A stretch of 64,000 nt of DNA, from positions 218,265 through 282,264 of the forward strand of contig MEDY01000009.1 of NCBI GenBank assembly GCA_001724265.1, given 5' to 3'. The notes under the pieces are model-generated. The model saw nothing but the letters and a program-made list of their open reading frames with translations. It was not told where the DNA came from and ran no database searches. This document shows, piece by piece, positions 17,271 through 29,000 of the stretch. Positions within the stretch are counted from its first letter, which is position 1; each line of letters begins with the position of its first letter. This DNA comes from Rhizaria sp. SCN 62-66 (Eukaryota > Rhizaria, unplaced). A program made the translations under genes and the position numbers.

Positions 17271-18512
17271 TCAGTTCATCTTGGTGGCTGCGAGCCGCTG
17301 CTCGATCTCCGTTACCTTGTCCGCAATGCGCTGTGCCTCCGCAACCTTGGCCTGGACCGCGCGCAGCTCGTCCTCACCCGCCTTGGCCTCCTGGCCGACA
17401 GCGACGCCGCCGCGCGCCGCCGCGATCTCGGCGCCGGCCTCGGCCACGGCGGCCTCGAGCGTCGCGACCGTGGTCTCCAGCGCAGCGGCATCGCGCTCGG
17501 CCGCCTCAGCGCGCTGCTGGCACTCGGCCACGGCGGCGCGCGCAAGGCGCAGATCCTCGTCCGACTTCCACGCGTAGCCCAGCGCGTCAGCCTCGGCGGC
17601 CGCGGCGGCCGCGGCGGCGCGGTGACGGGCAGCGCGCGCCGCGGCCTCGGCCTGCGCGTGCTTCAGCGCGGGGTCGCGCGGTGACACGGCGACATAGCGC
17701 GCGGCCTCGGCCGTCTCAGCGTCAGCGGCCGCGGCGGCGGCCTCGGCGGCGGTGGCGCGCGCGCGGAGCTGCTCGCGGAGCGCGATGGTGTCGGTAAGCG
17801 CAGCGGCGTTGGCGGCGTGCTGCGGCAGCGCCAGCAGTGCCGCGCGCGCGGTGGTGAGGTGGCCGCGCAGCAGCGCGCGCAGCGTCGGCAGCAGCAGCCA
17901 GGCAAGCACGGCGGGCGAGTCGTCGGCGTGCCGGTGCGCGCAGCTGGACGCGCGCGGGCAGAAGTCGCGGCGCGACGGGCTCAGCGAGCATGGCGTCAGA
18001 TCGTGCCACAGCAGCAGGCGCGGGAGGGCGGCGGCCAGCGCGGCCTGCGCGGGGGTCTTGCCGTGCGCCGCCGTCGCCGCGCTAGAGCTCGCGCTGGACG
18101 CAGAAGCAGAGCTGGCGTGCGCGCTGGAGTGGATGTGTGAGAGCAGCGAGGCGCGGAGGGTCGCGATGTCGCGGGCGTGGTCCTCGAGCTGCTTCTGCTG
18201 CAGCAGGATCAGCCGGCGTTGCTTCACCAGTTCGCGCTGCTGCTGCTCCACAAACGCGCCCAGATCGGCCTCCGACGATGACACAGGGCCGGTCGCTGTG
18301 GCGGCGGCGGCGGCGGCAGTGGGAATCACAGAAGGAGCCTGGGCGGCGGCGAGGCCGGGAGACGCGGGGGCAGAGGCGCTAGCAACGCTCGCGAAACCCC
18401 AGGACCGGGCCTCGCAGTCGTCTACAAGCTCGAACTCGGAGTCTGCGTTGTCGGGGTAGGCGCCATGAGCGCGTTGCATCGGCTGTGAAGGGAAACAGTG
18501 AGGACGCGTCAT
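17271..18512 (-). CDS. CCCH zinc-finger and coiled-coil protein
   Basis: A 413-residue protein if it starts at the ATG at 18512, or 402 if at 18479; a pyrimidine tract ending in CACAG just before the second ATG could be a splice acceptor, so the start is uncertain. The stop is TGA. A single zinc-finger-like motif at about residues 174-194 reads CSLSPSRRDFCPRASSCAHRH, that is C-x9-C-x5-C-x3-H, close to the CCCH class that usually binds RNA. A Gln/Lys/Arg/Leu helix (EQQQRELVKQRRLILLQQKQ) precedes it. The second half is a long Ala/Glu/Arg-rich coiled coil (ECQQRAEAAERDAAALETTV). Which family it belongs to I cannot say. The neighbouring SAM/membrane gene is divergent and about 590 bp away. Confidence 0.72.
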   Translation of the reverse strand: MTRPHCFPSQPMQRAHGAYPDNADSEFELVDDCEARSWGFASVASASAPASPGLAAAQAPSVIPTAAAAAATATGPVSSSEADLGAFVEQQQRELVKQRRLILLQQKQLEDHARDIATLRASLLSHIHSSAHASSASASSASSSAATAAHGKTPAQAALAAALPRLLLWHDLTPCSLSPSRRDFCPRASSCAHRHADDSPAVLAWLLLPTLRALLRGHLTTARAALLALPQHAANAAALTDTIALREQLRARATAAEAAAAAADAETAEAARYVAVSPRDPALKHAQAEAAARAARHRAAAAAAAAEADALGYAWKSDEDLRLARAAVAECQQRAEAAERDAAALETTVATLEAAVAEAGAEIAAARGGVAVGQEAKAGEDELRAVQAKVAEAQRIADKVTEIEQRLAATKMN

Positions 18513-19102
18513 AAGCAGTGTGACGTCAGAGGCGATGGATACCAAGCGTGGGAGTTGAAATGTGGCGGAATATGATCGTCATTGTGAGATATAAGATGTG
18601 TGTTTGGGGCGTGGGTATGTGCCCTATATAAATTGCTCTGAAACATGCATATAACTAGTCATATCAGATGATAAAATGAAGCTTGTTCCCAAGGTCCCTG
18701 TCACGTCACCTGCAGCAAGCCAGATTAGTGGAGAAACTGGTATTCTCATGTGTATACGACTGCACAGCGTCTTCCTTCAGAAGTAATGTAAATTGAATTA
18801 TACCTAAAGGTGCACCATTTAATGTGTCGCCTATTTAACATGGGCATGGACGGAGTGTTACATGCATATTACCTGAATTCGTGTTCCCTGCCAAACCTTC
18901 AATTCGAGAGGGACAAAATTGAGTTGTGGCATGTACATCTTGTGTGATATTTCGAGTTAGCTTTGAAGCACAGGTTGACAGAACTCACAGCTAAAGTATG
19001 CGTTTCATTGGTATTTTTATCTATGGTCTCGGATTTATAGAGATAACTCCTCTCTGAGGTCGGCGCAGCCTTACTGGAGCGCGCGATACCAAATCTTGAC
19101 AA
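18513..19102. other. Divergent intergenic region
   Basis: Shared upstream region of the CCCH gene (-) and the SAM/membrane gene (+). A TATATAAAT box occurs near 18622-18632 but is far from both starts, so I give it no weight. No gene is visible. Confidence 0.55.
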
Positions 19103-19828
19103 ATGCTCGGAGACCCTGACCGAGACCGCGACGTGTCGGACGAAGCGATCGATGGCCCTAGCGACATTCTGGGCAAAATCAAGGAGAAGGCGACGCGTCT
19201 TCCGCCCTTCGTAACTTATGGCGGGCTTATGGGTCTCATTGCTATCTTCTGTGTCATGACATACGTCTTCTACACCACCTTCAACAGCCTCGTCTTGTTC
19301 CTTCTTCTCATCTCGCTTCTCGTCTTCGCTGCCATCATCTATATCAACGGCGACTGGCGCACCGCCGCGCTGGGTGCTTTCTCGTTCTATTTCATATTTG
19401 GCCTGTTCATTGCGTACCTCAACATCCGCGCCTGGCACCGCCTCGACTCGGCACTGACGCCCGCGGCGGGCGGCGCCATCGACGAACGATGGGGCCCCAC
19501 AGAGCTGGCCGCGTGGTTTGTCCTGCAGGGCATCCCGCACCTCGCCGCCAGGTTTGGTCTCTCCACGACCACGGCGCCGGGCGCACGCTTCGGTCCGCAG
19601 CCCTACTCGGGGGCCAAGCTGCTCATGCTGACCGAGCCCGAGCTGCTGCGAATGCCGCTGCTCGTGTCCGACGGCCGTGAGCGCGCTGTGATCATCGAGG
19701 GCATCCGCAAGGGCATCAAGCTGCATGAGCGCCGGCACAAGAACGGGATCAAGGTCGACGAGTGGCTCAACGCCGCGCTGCAGGGGCCGCTGGGGCTGGG
19801 GTACGACAGGATGGCGCGGAACGGGTGA
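19103..19828 (+). CDS. Three-pass membrane protein with C-terminal SAM domain
   Basis: Single-exon gene encoding 241 residues, ending in TGA. Residues 1-35 are charged and cytosol-like. Hydrophobic segments lie at about 38-59 (GGLMGLIAIFCVMTYVF), 61-81 (SLVLFLLLISLLVFAAIIYI) and 88-108. A SAM-type domain spans about 130-205: it opens with RWGPTELAAWFVLQGI, includes GAKLLMLTEPELLRMPLL and ends with GRERAVIIEGIRKGIK, matching the SAM pattern W...ev..WL / G..LL.Lt...L / R..ii..I. SAM domains usually oligomerise or bind partners, so this may be a membrane-anchored assembly module. I know no named family with this architecture. Topology (odd number of passes, SAM lumenal or cytosolic) is not settled. 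Confidence 0.8.
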   Translation: MLGDPDRDRDVSDEAIDGPSDILGKIKEKATRLPPFVTYGGLMGLIAIFCVMTYVFYTTFNSLVLFLLLISLLVFAAIIYINGDWRTAALGAFSFYFIFGLFIAYLNIRAWHRLDSALTPAAGGAIDERWGPTELAAWFVLQGIPHLAARFGLSTTTAPGARFGPQPYSGAKLLMLTEPELLRMPLLVSDGRERAVIIEGIRKGIKLHERRHKNGIKVDEWLNAALQGPLGLGYDRMARNG

Positions 19829-20364
19829 GAGTGACTTGATCGAAGTCTGTCACCGCTTCTTAAGATGGTAAGTATGAGAAAAACATGGCGTCTTTGTTTG
19901 AAGTGTCGTAAGTGATCGTTTTTTTCCAGATTATTCGTGGGTCCTGCTCTACTGAACGACGTTTCAAGTCATACAAATGAGACATATTCTCATCTAAAGT
20001 AAGATCGTACTTCCAATGTGGAACCATATAAGTGAACTTGGTTGCTGAAACTCTCTCATCATCCCTTATGAACCTTTTTCCGCTGGAAGAGATATTGCAT
20101 TGCTGCTTTGTCACATCGCTGAAATGACCGTGACCTGGTGAGGCACGTTCGCCTTCAGGCATTCTCTGGATTTTGAAACCCCATATCTTAAGCCTTCATT
20201 AGGCAGCGTATTTGGCGTGTGTACAAGTCAAAACCAGATATGTACATGAATTTTTGATTTAATCCGGTGTTTTATTTCAAATAGTTTGACAAAACACTGA
20301 TGCTACGGTTTTATAATACGCTGTAACTGCTCCATATCTTAATCTCACTCAGCGTCCTCCGTAG
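19829..20364. other. Spacer upstream of the kinase-Sel1 gene
   Basis: AT-rich 535 bp. I looked here for the missing glycine-rich loop and VAIK exon of the downstream kinase and found none in any plus frame. A minus-strand ORF is listed separately. The region ends in a good splice-acceptor-like sequence (CACTCAGCGTCCTCCGTAG). Confidence 0.55.
19860..20162 (-). CDS. Unassigned 100-residue ORF
   Basis: An ATG-initiated open frame of 100 codons ending in TAA, in otherwise AT-rich sequence. The product has a mixed, protein-like composition (MVPHWKYDLTLDENMSHLYD, QDPRIIWKKTITYDTS), unlike most chance frames here. I recognise no family. It would be convergent with the SAM gene and begin about 200 bp before the kinase exon on the other strand. 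It may be a small gene or a chance frame; base composition does not show the GC rise of the other genes. Confidence 0.3.
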   Translation of the reverse strand: MPEGERASPGHGHFSDVTKQQCNISSSGKRFIRDDERVSATKFTYMVPHWKYDLTLDENMSHLYDLKRRSVEQDPRIIWKKTITYDTSNKDAMFFSYLPS

Positions 20365-20370
20365 GACGTG

Positions 20371-22875
20371 ATGAACGAGCTTCAGCTGCAGTACAAACTC
20401 TGCTCGCCTTACGTTGTCCGCTGTCTCGGTGTCATGGACACAAATGCTCTCACGGGCAAAAGCAGTGTTTCGACAGTGCTTAATGACAGTGGTGTTGGAC
20501 AAAGTGACGAAAGCAACTTTTCGCTTGTGATGGACTACATGGATGGTGGGTCACTGAACAAGCTTCTCACTCACCCTGACTACCGCACAGTGTCAAGCGA
20601 GGCGCGTGTCTGGTTAGTGCAACAGGTAGCAAACGCTGTGCATGCGCTAAGCAAGGAGAACATTGTTCACGGCGACATCAAGTCCTTCAACTTTCTTTGG
20701 GATGTTGTGGACAACAATACGCACCCAGTCGTCAAGATCACAGACTTTGGTAACGCGAAGCTGCATGCGACGATGCAGAACATGTCTCTCTCCTCCTTCC
20801 CGCGTACGGCTCACTAACAAAAGAACACGCCCTAGTGACTGAGCATCTCCCACCAATATGTCAACTTGAGGAAGCTTAACACGTATCCCCTTGAATCATA
20901 CTTCTATTCAATATTTTAATTTGCACTCGTAGATGTGCCAGACTCTGTCTCGGGCACGCTGGCATGGATGGCACCGGAGTTGCTGAGTGGACAGTCCCGT
21001 CATAACGCAAAATCGGACGTATATGCACTTGGCATGACCTTGTACGAAATCGCCTTTGGCGTAAGGCCGTTTGAGCACTTCAGTTGCAGTGAGATCTCAG
21101 CCATGATCATCAACGGTCTGCGCCCCACCATCGATCTGAACGACTACAACGAAGAGGCGCAACCGAAGTTTTACCCTGGTACGGCACCGCCATCATCGCT
21201 GATAACACTCATCAGCGAGTGCTGGGACGCAGACCGAGACAAACGTCCCAATATTGAGGACGTCGTAAGCCGGCTACAGGCCATCCGTTGCGATGAGCGC
21301 GCTGCACGTGGCATGATGCTTAAGGTGCTTCGTCGCGATCTGAATCAGCAGTCACAACACGAACATTCACAGTCATCAACAGTATCCTCGTCTATTTCCT
21401 TTACCAGCGTTATCACAACGGACACACCCATCAATAGGCCGGCAGCGCCGCTGCAGCTTTACCAGCACAAGGACGTGAAGACTGGACCGGTACACTCGGT
21501 ACAGACTGTTCCCGAACAATCGGCAGCACCCGCGCCGCCCCAGCAAAAGGTGTGGAGCCCTTTACCTGCTGGCTGTAAGCTGGACCGACGCCACATGTCG
21601 CAGCCGGTCTCTACGCATCGTGCGGATAAAGCAGATAACCAAAAAGTGCCTGAGCGATACAGCATGGTCATGTCCCAGCCTATTGCGACGGTCAAGCCAA
21701 TGCTAGCAGAGCGCGATGCGTTGGACCTGCCGCAGCGGACACCGCCCCCGTCGGACGAGGCGGATGAGCTGTTCCAAGTCGGACTCGCAATGCTGGAGAC
21801 GTTACCACATGGTTCGAGCCCTCAAAGCGCGTTCGAGACCATCAGCGATGCTGCCAAGCTCGGTCATCCTGGCGCTATCTGCAAAATGGCATAGTACTAC
21901 CTGCAGCCCGAATTCGGCCGCTACAGCGTTTATAACGCTAGGAAGTGGATGAAGAGCTTGACTCTGCTTAGTGGAGAGGGCTGTTACCAGTATGGAGTAT
22001 GGCTTATAGCGCGTGATATCGACTTTGATGAGGCTGAACTGTACTTACGTTGCGCAAGTTTTGCAGGGTATCGGAAAGCGGATGACACGCTTGCGGCACT
22101 GTTTACACTTCGTGTTACGCGTAGTATAATGGCGAAGCTTGGAAGTGAGCAGAACAAAGATCTAGCTAAGCGGTTGCGGCGCGGACTGATGCGCCGATGT
22201 CCGGTCGCATACTACATGTTAGCCCGTGCAGAGTTCGATGGTCTTATTGACATTAAACAAAATCGGAGCTCAGGTTTTGAGATTCTACTGGGCGCTGGAG
22301 AACCATTGGATGGCGATGAGTTTTACGGGCCTGCGGCAGCGTTCTACGCCCACTTCAAGAACTCAATGCCACATTGGAAGGCTGCTGCAGAAGCAGGAGA
22401 TAAGCATTCACAATTCATGCTCGGCAACCTTCTCATCGAAAATGGCGATTACGCAACCGGACTGCTGTGGCTCCGTGAAGCGGCCACGCGTGAGTACGAT
22501 GCTGCGTTGGTTCGGCTGGCAGAGATTAGCTGCGAAGGCCTCTATGGGCAACCCCAAAGCAAGGGCGTCTCCATTCTCTACGTAAAACGCGCGTACGCAA
22601 CTGGTGGTCCTGATGGAGAAGCGGAATTTGCAATGTACTCCGTGCTCGGTACAGGTGTGAAGAAAGATCAACAGTACGGCGCGCGCAAGCTACATGAGAT
22701 TGCCTCAGACTCAAAAAATAGCAGGGCAATGTACAACTTGGCTGTGTGCCATTTAAATGGATGGGGTGTCAGGCGCGATGTTAGTGCCGCCAAGTTTTGG
22801 TTGACTCGGATTCGAGACTATCCGAAGGCGTCACGTCTTTTATGCGACCTATGTTGCTCTAAAACTACCACATGA
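20371..22875 (+). CDS. Protein kinase C-lobe fused to Sel1-like repeats; one in-frame TAG
   Basis: Exons 20371-20803 and 20933-22875, joined across a 129-bp intron (GTACGG...GTAG) that restores SSFPHVPDSVSGTLAWMAPE. The kinase part has the alpha-C helix onward (MNELQLQYKL, VVRCLGV, LVMDYMDGGSLNKLL), a catalytic loop HGDIKSFN (HGD in place of HRD; Asp, Lys and Asn kept), DFG, MAPELL and SDVYALGMTLYEI, which is TKL-like. The glycine-rich loop and VAIK lysine are not present, and no upstream exon supplies them, so it is either incomplete at 5' or a degenerate kinase. A Pro/Gln-rich linker is followed by Sel1-like repeats (KLGHPGAICKMA, DKHSQFMLGNLLIENGDY, MYNLAVCHLNGWGVRRD), a solenoid that binds partners. 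Read through the TAG at 21892 (residue 465) the product is 791 residues, ending in TGA. Kinase-Sel1 fusions occur in several protists and fungi. Confidence 0.8.
21892..21894 (+). other. In-frame TAG read through within the Sel1 region
   Basis: TAG sits in the Sel1-like unit between GHPGAICKMA and YYLQPEFG, where the helix pattern A-x-x-x-L/M-A-x-x-Y requires a residue. The frame continues for 327 codons of further Sel1 repeats to a TGA. Gln or Leu would both fit the position. Confidence 0.75.
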
Positions 22876-23080
22876 GGCGAGAATTAGTTCGGGGAAGACT
22901 TGATGGTTATGCAAGATTGTTGAGTTGAGGTATGGACAAGGAACTGTATTGAGTGTACATACGAAATATACGAAGAAACACTCCTACACTTAAGATAAAT
23001 CACATGTATATAAGCAAGGTATACGTATAGCAGAGAAAATAAACTCAATTTTAAACGACCAGATCATGGCATAATTCGGA

Positions 23081-26000
23081 TCACTGCTGTTGCACGCCGC
23101 GATGCACCGCCTGCGGCCGCATCAACGGCCTCTACATGGCCCCGGCGCGGTTCTGGTCAGCGCCCTCCCACACCACGGGCGGGCCCCCCGGCGCCGTGTC
23201 GCGCGGAAATGGCGTGAAGAGGTAGCCCAGCAGCTCAGTCAGCACCGCGGGGTCCGCCAGCGGGTTGCCGTCGAAGGCGGCGCGTAGCGGGGAGTGTGCG
23301 CCGAGCCGCGGATGAAGCCCGTGTGCGAGCGCGGCCATGGCCAGCTCGGCGTCGCGCAGCTCGTTGGTCTTGAGCGTCACGTCGATCACGGTCAGTGGGA
23401 CCGTCGTCGCGTCCTTGGTGACGTACTGCCTCGGTTGCTGCGACTGGTGCGGATGCTGCTGCTCTAGGCTCGGAAACGACAGAGGCGCGGGAACGCGGAC
23501 GGAGGTAATCCACGCGTTGCGGAGCAGTGGTGGGAGATCGACCGACGCGCGCGCGGACTGCGGGTCGAACGGCGTCAAGGGCACCGACGCATGCACAAAA
23601 TCAAACTCGAGGAGGCTCGTGTTGCGCATGACCGCACGCGTGAGGGCCAGAATGCCGGCCTCGCGCAGGTGCGAGCGCGTGAGGTCAATGCGCCGGAGCC
23701 GCGTGCGCTCGATGGCGGGGGCGAGGATGTGGACGACGGAGCGCTCGGAGAGGTGCGTGCGCGAGACAGAGAGACTCGTCAAGAAATCGCTTAAAACGAG
23801 CGAGGCGAGCGCCTGCATACCGGCGGAGTCGAGGCGAGAGGCATCTAAAGAGAGCGTGCGGAGGTTGGTGGCGCAAACAAGAGACTCTGCGACGAAGTTG
23901 AACGAAGTGCCGGTCAAGCCGCACTTGGAAAGGTTCAGCCGTGCCAGCGGGATCGTGGGACGCCGGGAATATGCGAGGTGGAGCGCCGCACCAAGAGCGG
24001 GACCGAGCTTGGGATTCATGGATAAGTCGAGCGACAGCAGGGACGAGGTATGCAAAAGCAAACTTGTCAGCGCAAGACTCGCCTGAAAATCGACGAATCA
24101 CAAAAATTAAGCGAGGATGTGGAAAAGATAAGAAAATTGAGTTAGGACAACGTGTCAAAATACAGTTCAGGATTATAGTAGAACATTTAAAATAGCGTAT
24201 AATAAAACCTTGTCAAGTTTCATACCTCTTCGGTGATCCCGTTATCCGCTAAATGCAGAACCTTGATCGAGTCACCCATCTCCACTGCCCTCATTATAAC
24301 GGCAGCGCTGAGCCCTTCAAGTTCATTCTCGTTAAGGTTAAGCTCCGTGAGTCCGCGGTTCCGGGCAAGCCCGGGCGCGAGCCCTCGTGCCGCGCGCGCA
24401 GTGATGTTCATCTGACCCATGTCGAGCCTGCGCAGCGCCGCGTTGACCGTGAGCGCGTCACCTAGCACGCGACCCGCGTCAGCGGTCATGGCGTTGCGGC
24501 ACATGACGAGCTCCTGCAGCGCGTTGTTGCAGCCTAAAGAGCGCATCAGAGCGAGCATGCCGCGGGAGAGGATCTTGCACGAGATGATGTTGAGGTGCTG
24601 CAGCGATGATGAGGCCGACGGGTCAGAAAGGAAACCGGCCAGCGCGACGGCGCCAGCGTCGCCCAGGGGGTTCGAGCTCAGATTCAGCGACCGAAGCGCG
24701 GCGAGCGCCGCGGGCGCGGAGGGCGTGATGGCAACAAGCGGGGACAGTAGCCACGCAGGCGGAGTCGAGAGCTCGTACGGGTATTGATACTTGGACTTGT
24801 TCTGTGTCTTACCATTCGCACCGCTGCCAAGTCCGTTCTCATGAGCATCAATCGCGTTGCCATAAGCAACTGCATGGCCGCCCGCATTATGACCATGGCC
24901 CAGGTCAGCAGTGTCGTCGCCCTCACTGGCGTCGAGAGAAAAGTAGTCGTCTTGTTTCTTGACCCGGGCGTTCGCCGCCGCTGCAGCCGCAGCCAGTCCC
25001 CCTGCGCCACCCGCGCCCGCGGCCGTCGCCGCACCAGCAGCAGCAGCGGCGGCCTCAGCAGCCTCGCGGCGCTCGCGGCGCTGGTTGGCGAGCACCTGCG
25101 CCCACGTCTCGCGGCACCGCAGCCTGAGGCGCGCGGTCGCGGACACTGCGTCCGCGGCGGCCGAGGTCGACAGCGGTAGCCGCTCGGCCGAGAGGAACAT
25201 GGGGGGGTGAGGCGCGAGCGCGGAGCAAAGCGCATCGTTCGCGCTCGTGTTGATCACCAGAGGGCTCGCGGCGCCGTGCGCGCCGTGCGCAGGCGCCGAG
25301 CACAGCGAACCGGTGCAGTCGGTGGGCGCGTGCGCGTGCGACGCCGTGCCTGCGGCGGCGGCGGTCGCGGCGGCGGAGGCCGCGGGGTGCGCCGGTCTGT
25401 AGCGGTGCGTGCGCGTGAGACTGGCCGGCGCGGGCGTGAGCGGAAACAGAAATGACTGGGAGAGGCCGTGCAGATAGTCGGCAAGCAAGGGCTCGGCAGC
25501 GGCAGCAATGGCAGAGTCATCGCGGCTTCCGTCAACGCTGAACACGGAGTTGGGAGCTTTGCTGCCATCAAAGTCGAAGCCCTCATCGTCAATGTCAGAG
25601 TTATTATCGCCGTCGTCGTCGTCGCCGCAGTCGCTGTTACAGCAGCTGCAGAAGCCTTCCTGGTCACAGTCGTCATCGCCGCAGTCAGTCTCGTCGGCGT
25701 CCGCGCTCTCGGCCTCCCCGTGGTCGCCGCGGCCGCAGAGCGCGGAGGACGTCGCTTCGTCGGCGCCGAGCTCGTCCCAGTGCCACGCCAGCTCCTCGTC
25801 GTCCTCCTCGCGCTCGCACTCCCACCTCGGCAGCCACAGCGGCGCGCCCCCGCTGTCATGCTTGCCCGTTACAACAGCCGTGCTCGCGGGAACCGTCGAG
25901 ATCGCCCGCATGCGCGCGGTAAGGGACAGCGGCTGCGCGTCGAACCAACCCGCGTTGGCGCCCATGCGCAGCGGCGGCAGCACGAGCCCGTCCGCGGTGT

Positions 26001-29000
26001 CCGCGTCGGCGACGTCGTTGTGCGTGTCACCCACAGCGGAGTCGCGGCAGTAGCGGATGTGATTCGCGTGCGCCTGTTCGTGAATCAGGGTCGTAGTTCC
26101 TGAACCGCTGCTAGCGCTACCGCTTACTGTCGTGGAAACGCCGGAGCCCGTGCCGAGGATCGCGTCACTAACGCGCTTGCCTAGCCGGCAGCCGCACGGG
26201 CACGAGCACTCGACGGGCGTCGCACAGCTCGCGGCGCTGGCGCCGCTTGCCGAGGGCGCCGCCGCGGCGCCGCCCGTAGCGCGGTGGCAGGGCAGCGCGA
26301 GTGGGCACTGGCAGAGCCCCGTGCCCCAGCCCAGCGCGCCCGCCGTGACAGGCGGCAGGAGCATCTCCTCTTGCGGGTCCCCGTTGGGCGACACCGACGC
26401 CACCAGCCGCAGCGCGCGTGCGAGGACAGTCGCCGCGGCCGCGGTCGCCGCGTCGGCCGCCGCGCTGGCCGCAACCGCCTCGACAGCAGCGGCGGTCGCG
26501 GCAGCGGAACGCTCCGCAAGCGCGGCCGACGTCGCCGGCGTCGAGGCCGCGGCGGCAGCGTCCGCAAGCAGCGAGGGGAAGCGCTCCACGGCGTTGGCGA
26601 CCTGCGCAGGCAGGTACGCGAGCGGCGCGGCGGGATCCAGCGGCCCATAGTAGGCCACAGCGGGCGTGGCGTCCGCGACCAAAGTCGGCGCGGGCACCAG
26701 CGCCGGTGGCAGCACCAGCGGGCCCGCCTCGGCCCCAGTCGCGGCGCCCAGCGCGGCGGCGGCGGCGGCGGCGGCAGCAGCAGGGCTGCCGGCGGCGTCG
26801 GCGGCGTTGTCGGGCGCAGACAATGCGGTCAGTCCGAGCACGGCCGCGGCGGCCGCGGCGCCAGCCTCGGCGGAGCGGAGCGCGGCGACGCGCGCCAGCA
26901 GCGCGGGCCACGTCGAGGCCGACGTGTGGTAGACCGTCGACGCGTTGTTGCGCGGCACGGTGACCGCGGATGACGTCCACCACAGCGCGCCGGCGCCCGC
27001 GTCGGCCCCGGCCGCCACCGCGGCAATGGTGCTCTCCGCTGCAGTGGGCGGGGTCACGGGGCCGGACGGATAGTTGGTGCGCACAGGCGGGGCCAGCGCG
27101 GCCGCCACCGTGCTGTGGTTGGTCATCGCGGCCGCGAACGCGGCATCGTCGTCCGCGGACGCCGCGTCCTTGCTCCTGCCGCGCGAGCCGGCGGTCGCAC
27201 CGGCGGAGCCGCGGGACGTGCCCTGGCCCGCGGGCTTGGTGGCGGCGTCGCTGAGCGATCCGGGCAGCGAGGGCAGCGCGGCCGCGACGAGCCCCTCTAC
27301 GCGCGCGGGCAGCGGCAGCGACGAGGCGTGCTTGACCAGCGCCTCGAGCACCGAGTCCACGTTGGCCTCGAACAGCACCAGCGGCGATGCAGCCATCGAC
27401 GACAGCGCAGAGGGCGGCGCGCGCGTGCGCGCGGGGTTGCTGTGCGGCGCGGTAAGTGTGTGCGCGAGCGACGTCAGCGAGCTGTCGGACGGCAACGGCG
27501 CGGAGGCGAAGGCGGCCGCGGCGGCGACGGCGGCGGCGTACACGGCCACGCCCCACTGCCGCTCGATGCTCGGCGCGTCCGTCGGCGGCAGCCCCAGCGC
27601 GGCGGCCGCGGCGGCCGTGGACGCGACGGCCGCGGCCAGCGCGTTGGCGGCGGCGGCCTTGGCAGTCGATAGCGCAAGCGCCACGGCCTGCGAGCTGAAG
27701 CCGACCGAGGGCACGTAGCCGCCGGGGCGCACGTTCAAGGCCTCGACCACGGCGCGCGCCACCATCGATGCGCCGCGGGGCACGACCAGCGCGGCGCCGT
27801 GGCCGCCACCACTGCCCACGGTCACGAAGGCGTCCGACGGCAGCACGGGGATGTGGCTGTGGCGCGCAGTCACGGACTCGCTCTGAATTGGAAAGGAAAA
27901 GTAGCAAGAAAAGATTAGAGAATTTAGCATAGTGAGAGTTTTAGAAATAGTGGCGTCATGACATAAAAACAAACTATTCAACGAAATAGTGATAAAAACG
28001 AGAGTTGGATCTCATAAGAACGTACCCCGTAGCCGGAGCGGTCGAACTGGCGGGCCGCCACGGGGTCAGCGCGCGCGGGCACGAGCGGCTCGCTCTGCAC
28101 AGCCGGCAGCCGCTCCGCGCGCACCACAAGCGCGGTGGTGGCGAGCAGCGGCGCGAAGTACTCCGAGTGCGCGCTCTTCTTCTCGGCCGTCGCCGCGGCC
28201 TTGGTGCTGGCCGTGACGGGGTGCGGAAACGGGTAGTAGCACGGCACGAACGCCGGCAGCGGCAGCGGCAGCGGCAGCGCCACGGGCGCCGGGTACGCCG
28301 ACAGCGGGAACGACGTCAACGGCCACAGCCGCGGCTGCAGCGCGCCCAGCGGCCGCGCATTGAAGAATGTCAGCGCAAGGGTGCTGGTCGGCACCAGCGG
28401 CAGCGGCACGGCGGCCACAGCGCGGGAGCTGGCAGCCGCGACGGCGCGCAGCGAAGCCAGCAGGCCCACGACCGGGCTGCGCTCGGCGGCCGTCAGCGCA
28501 AAACCCGAGGCGTTACGCGCGGTCGTGACAGCTGCTGATGTGGCCGGCGCAGAGGCTGCACCAGCAGCCGCAACTGCGGCAACGCAGTCTGCGCAGTCGA
28601 GCGAGACCGGCAGCGCACCGCCGCCGTTGGAGTGGTGCGAGAGAGCGGCAAATTGCAGAGTGCGCTCGGCGTCGGCGTGCGCGGCGGCCAGGACGAGCCA
28701 CGCCGCGCGGTCGCGCGTGACGCTCATCGGCGGCACGGCGGGAAAGTGCGCGCGCGGCAGGCCTGCGGCGCCGCTGAAACCAGCGCACACGGGGAATACG
28801 GGCTGCGCCTGAGAGAGGCGCAGCGCGGCGTGCGCGACGCACGTGCCGCCGCTTGCAGTCGCGGTCATAGTCGCAGTTGCGTTCTGGTTGCGGGGACTGT
28901 TAGCGTTGGCGAGCGCAGCGGCGAGCGCCGGGTTGGTCGGCAGCGTGCGCGCCCAGTCGTGGTCAACGGCGCCGGCGTGCGCGGACGCGGCGGCTGCCAG

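Noticed and set aside
18622-18632. TATATAAAT as a TATA box
   Set aside because: It is not at a suitable distance from either flanking start and such words are expected by chance in AT-rich spacers.
19908-19929. A 22-nt intron (GTAAGT...CCAG) that could build a first exon for the kinase
   Set aside because: Too short compared with the other introns (100-193 bp), and the joined sequence has no glycine-rich loop.
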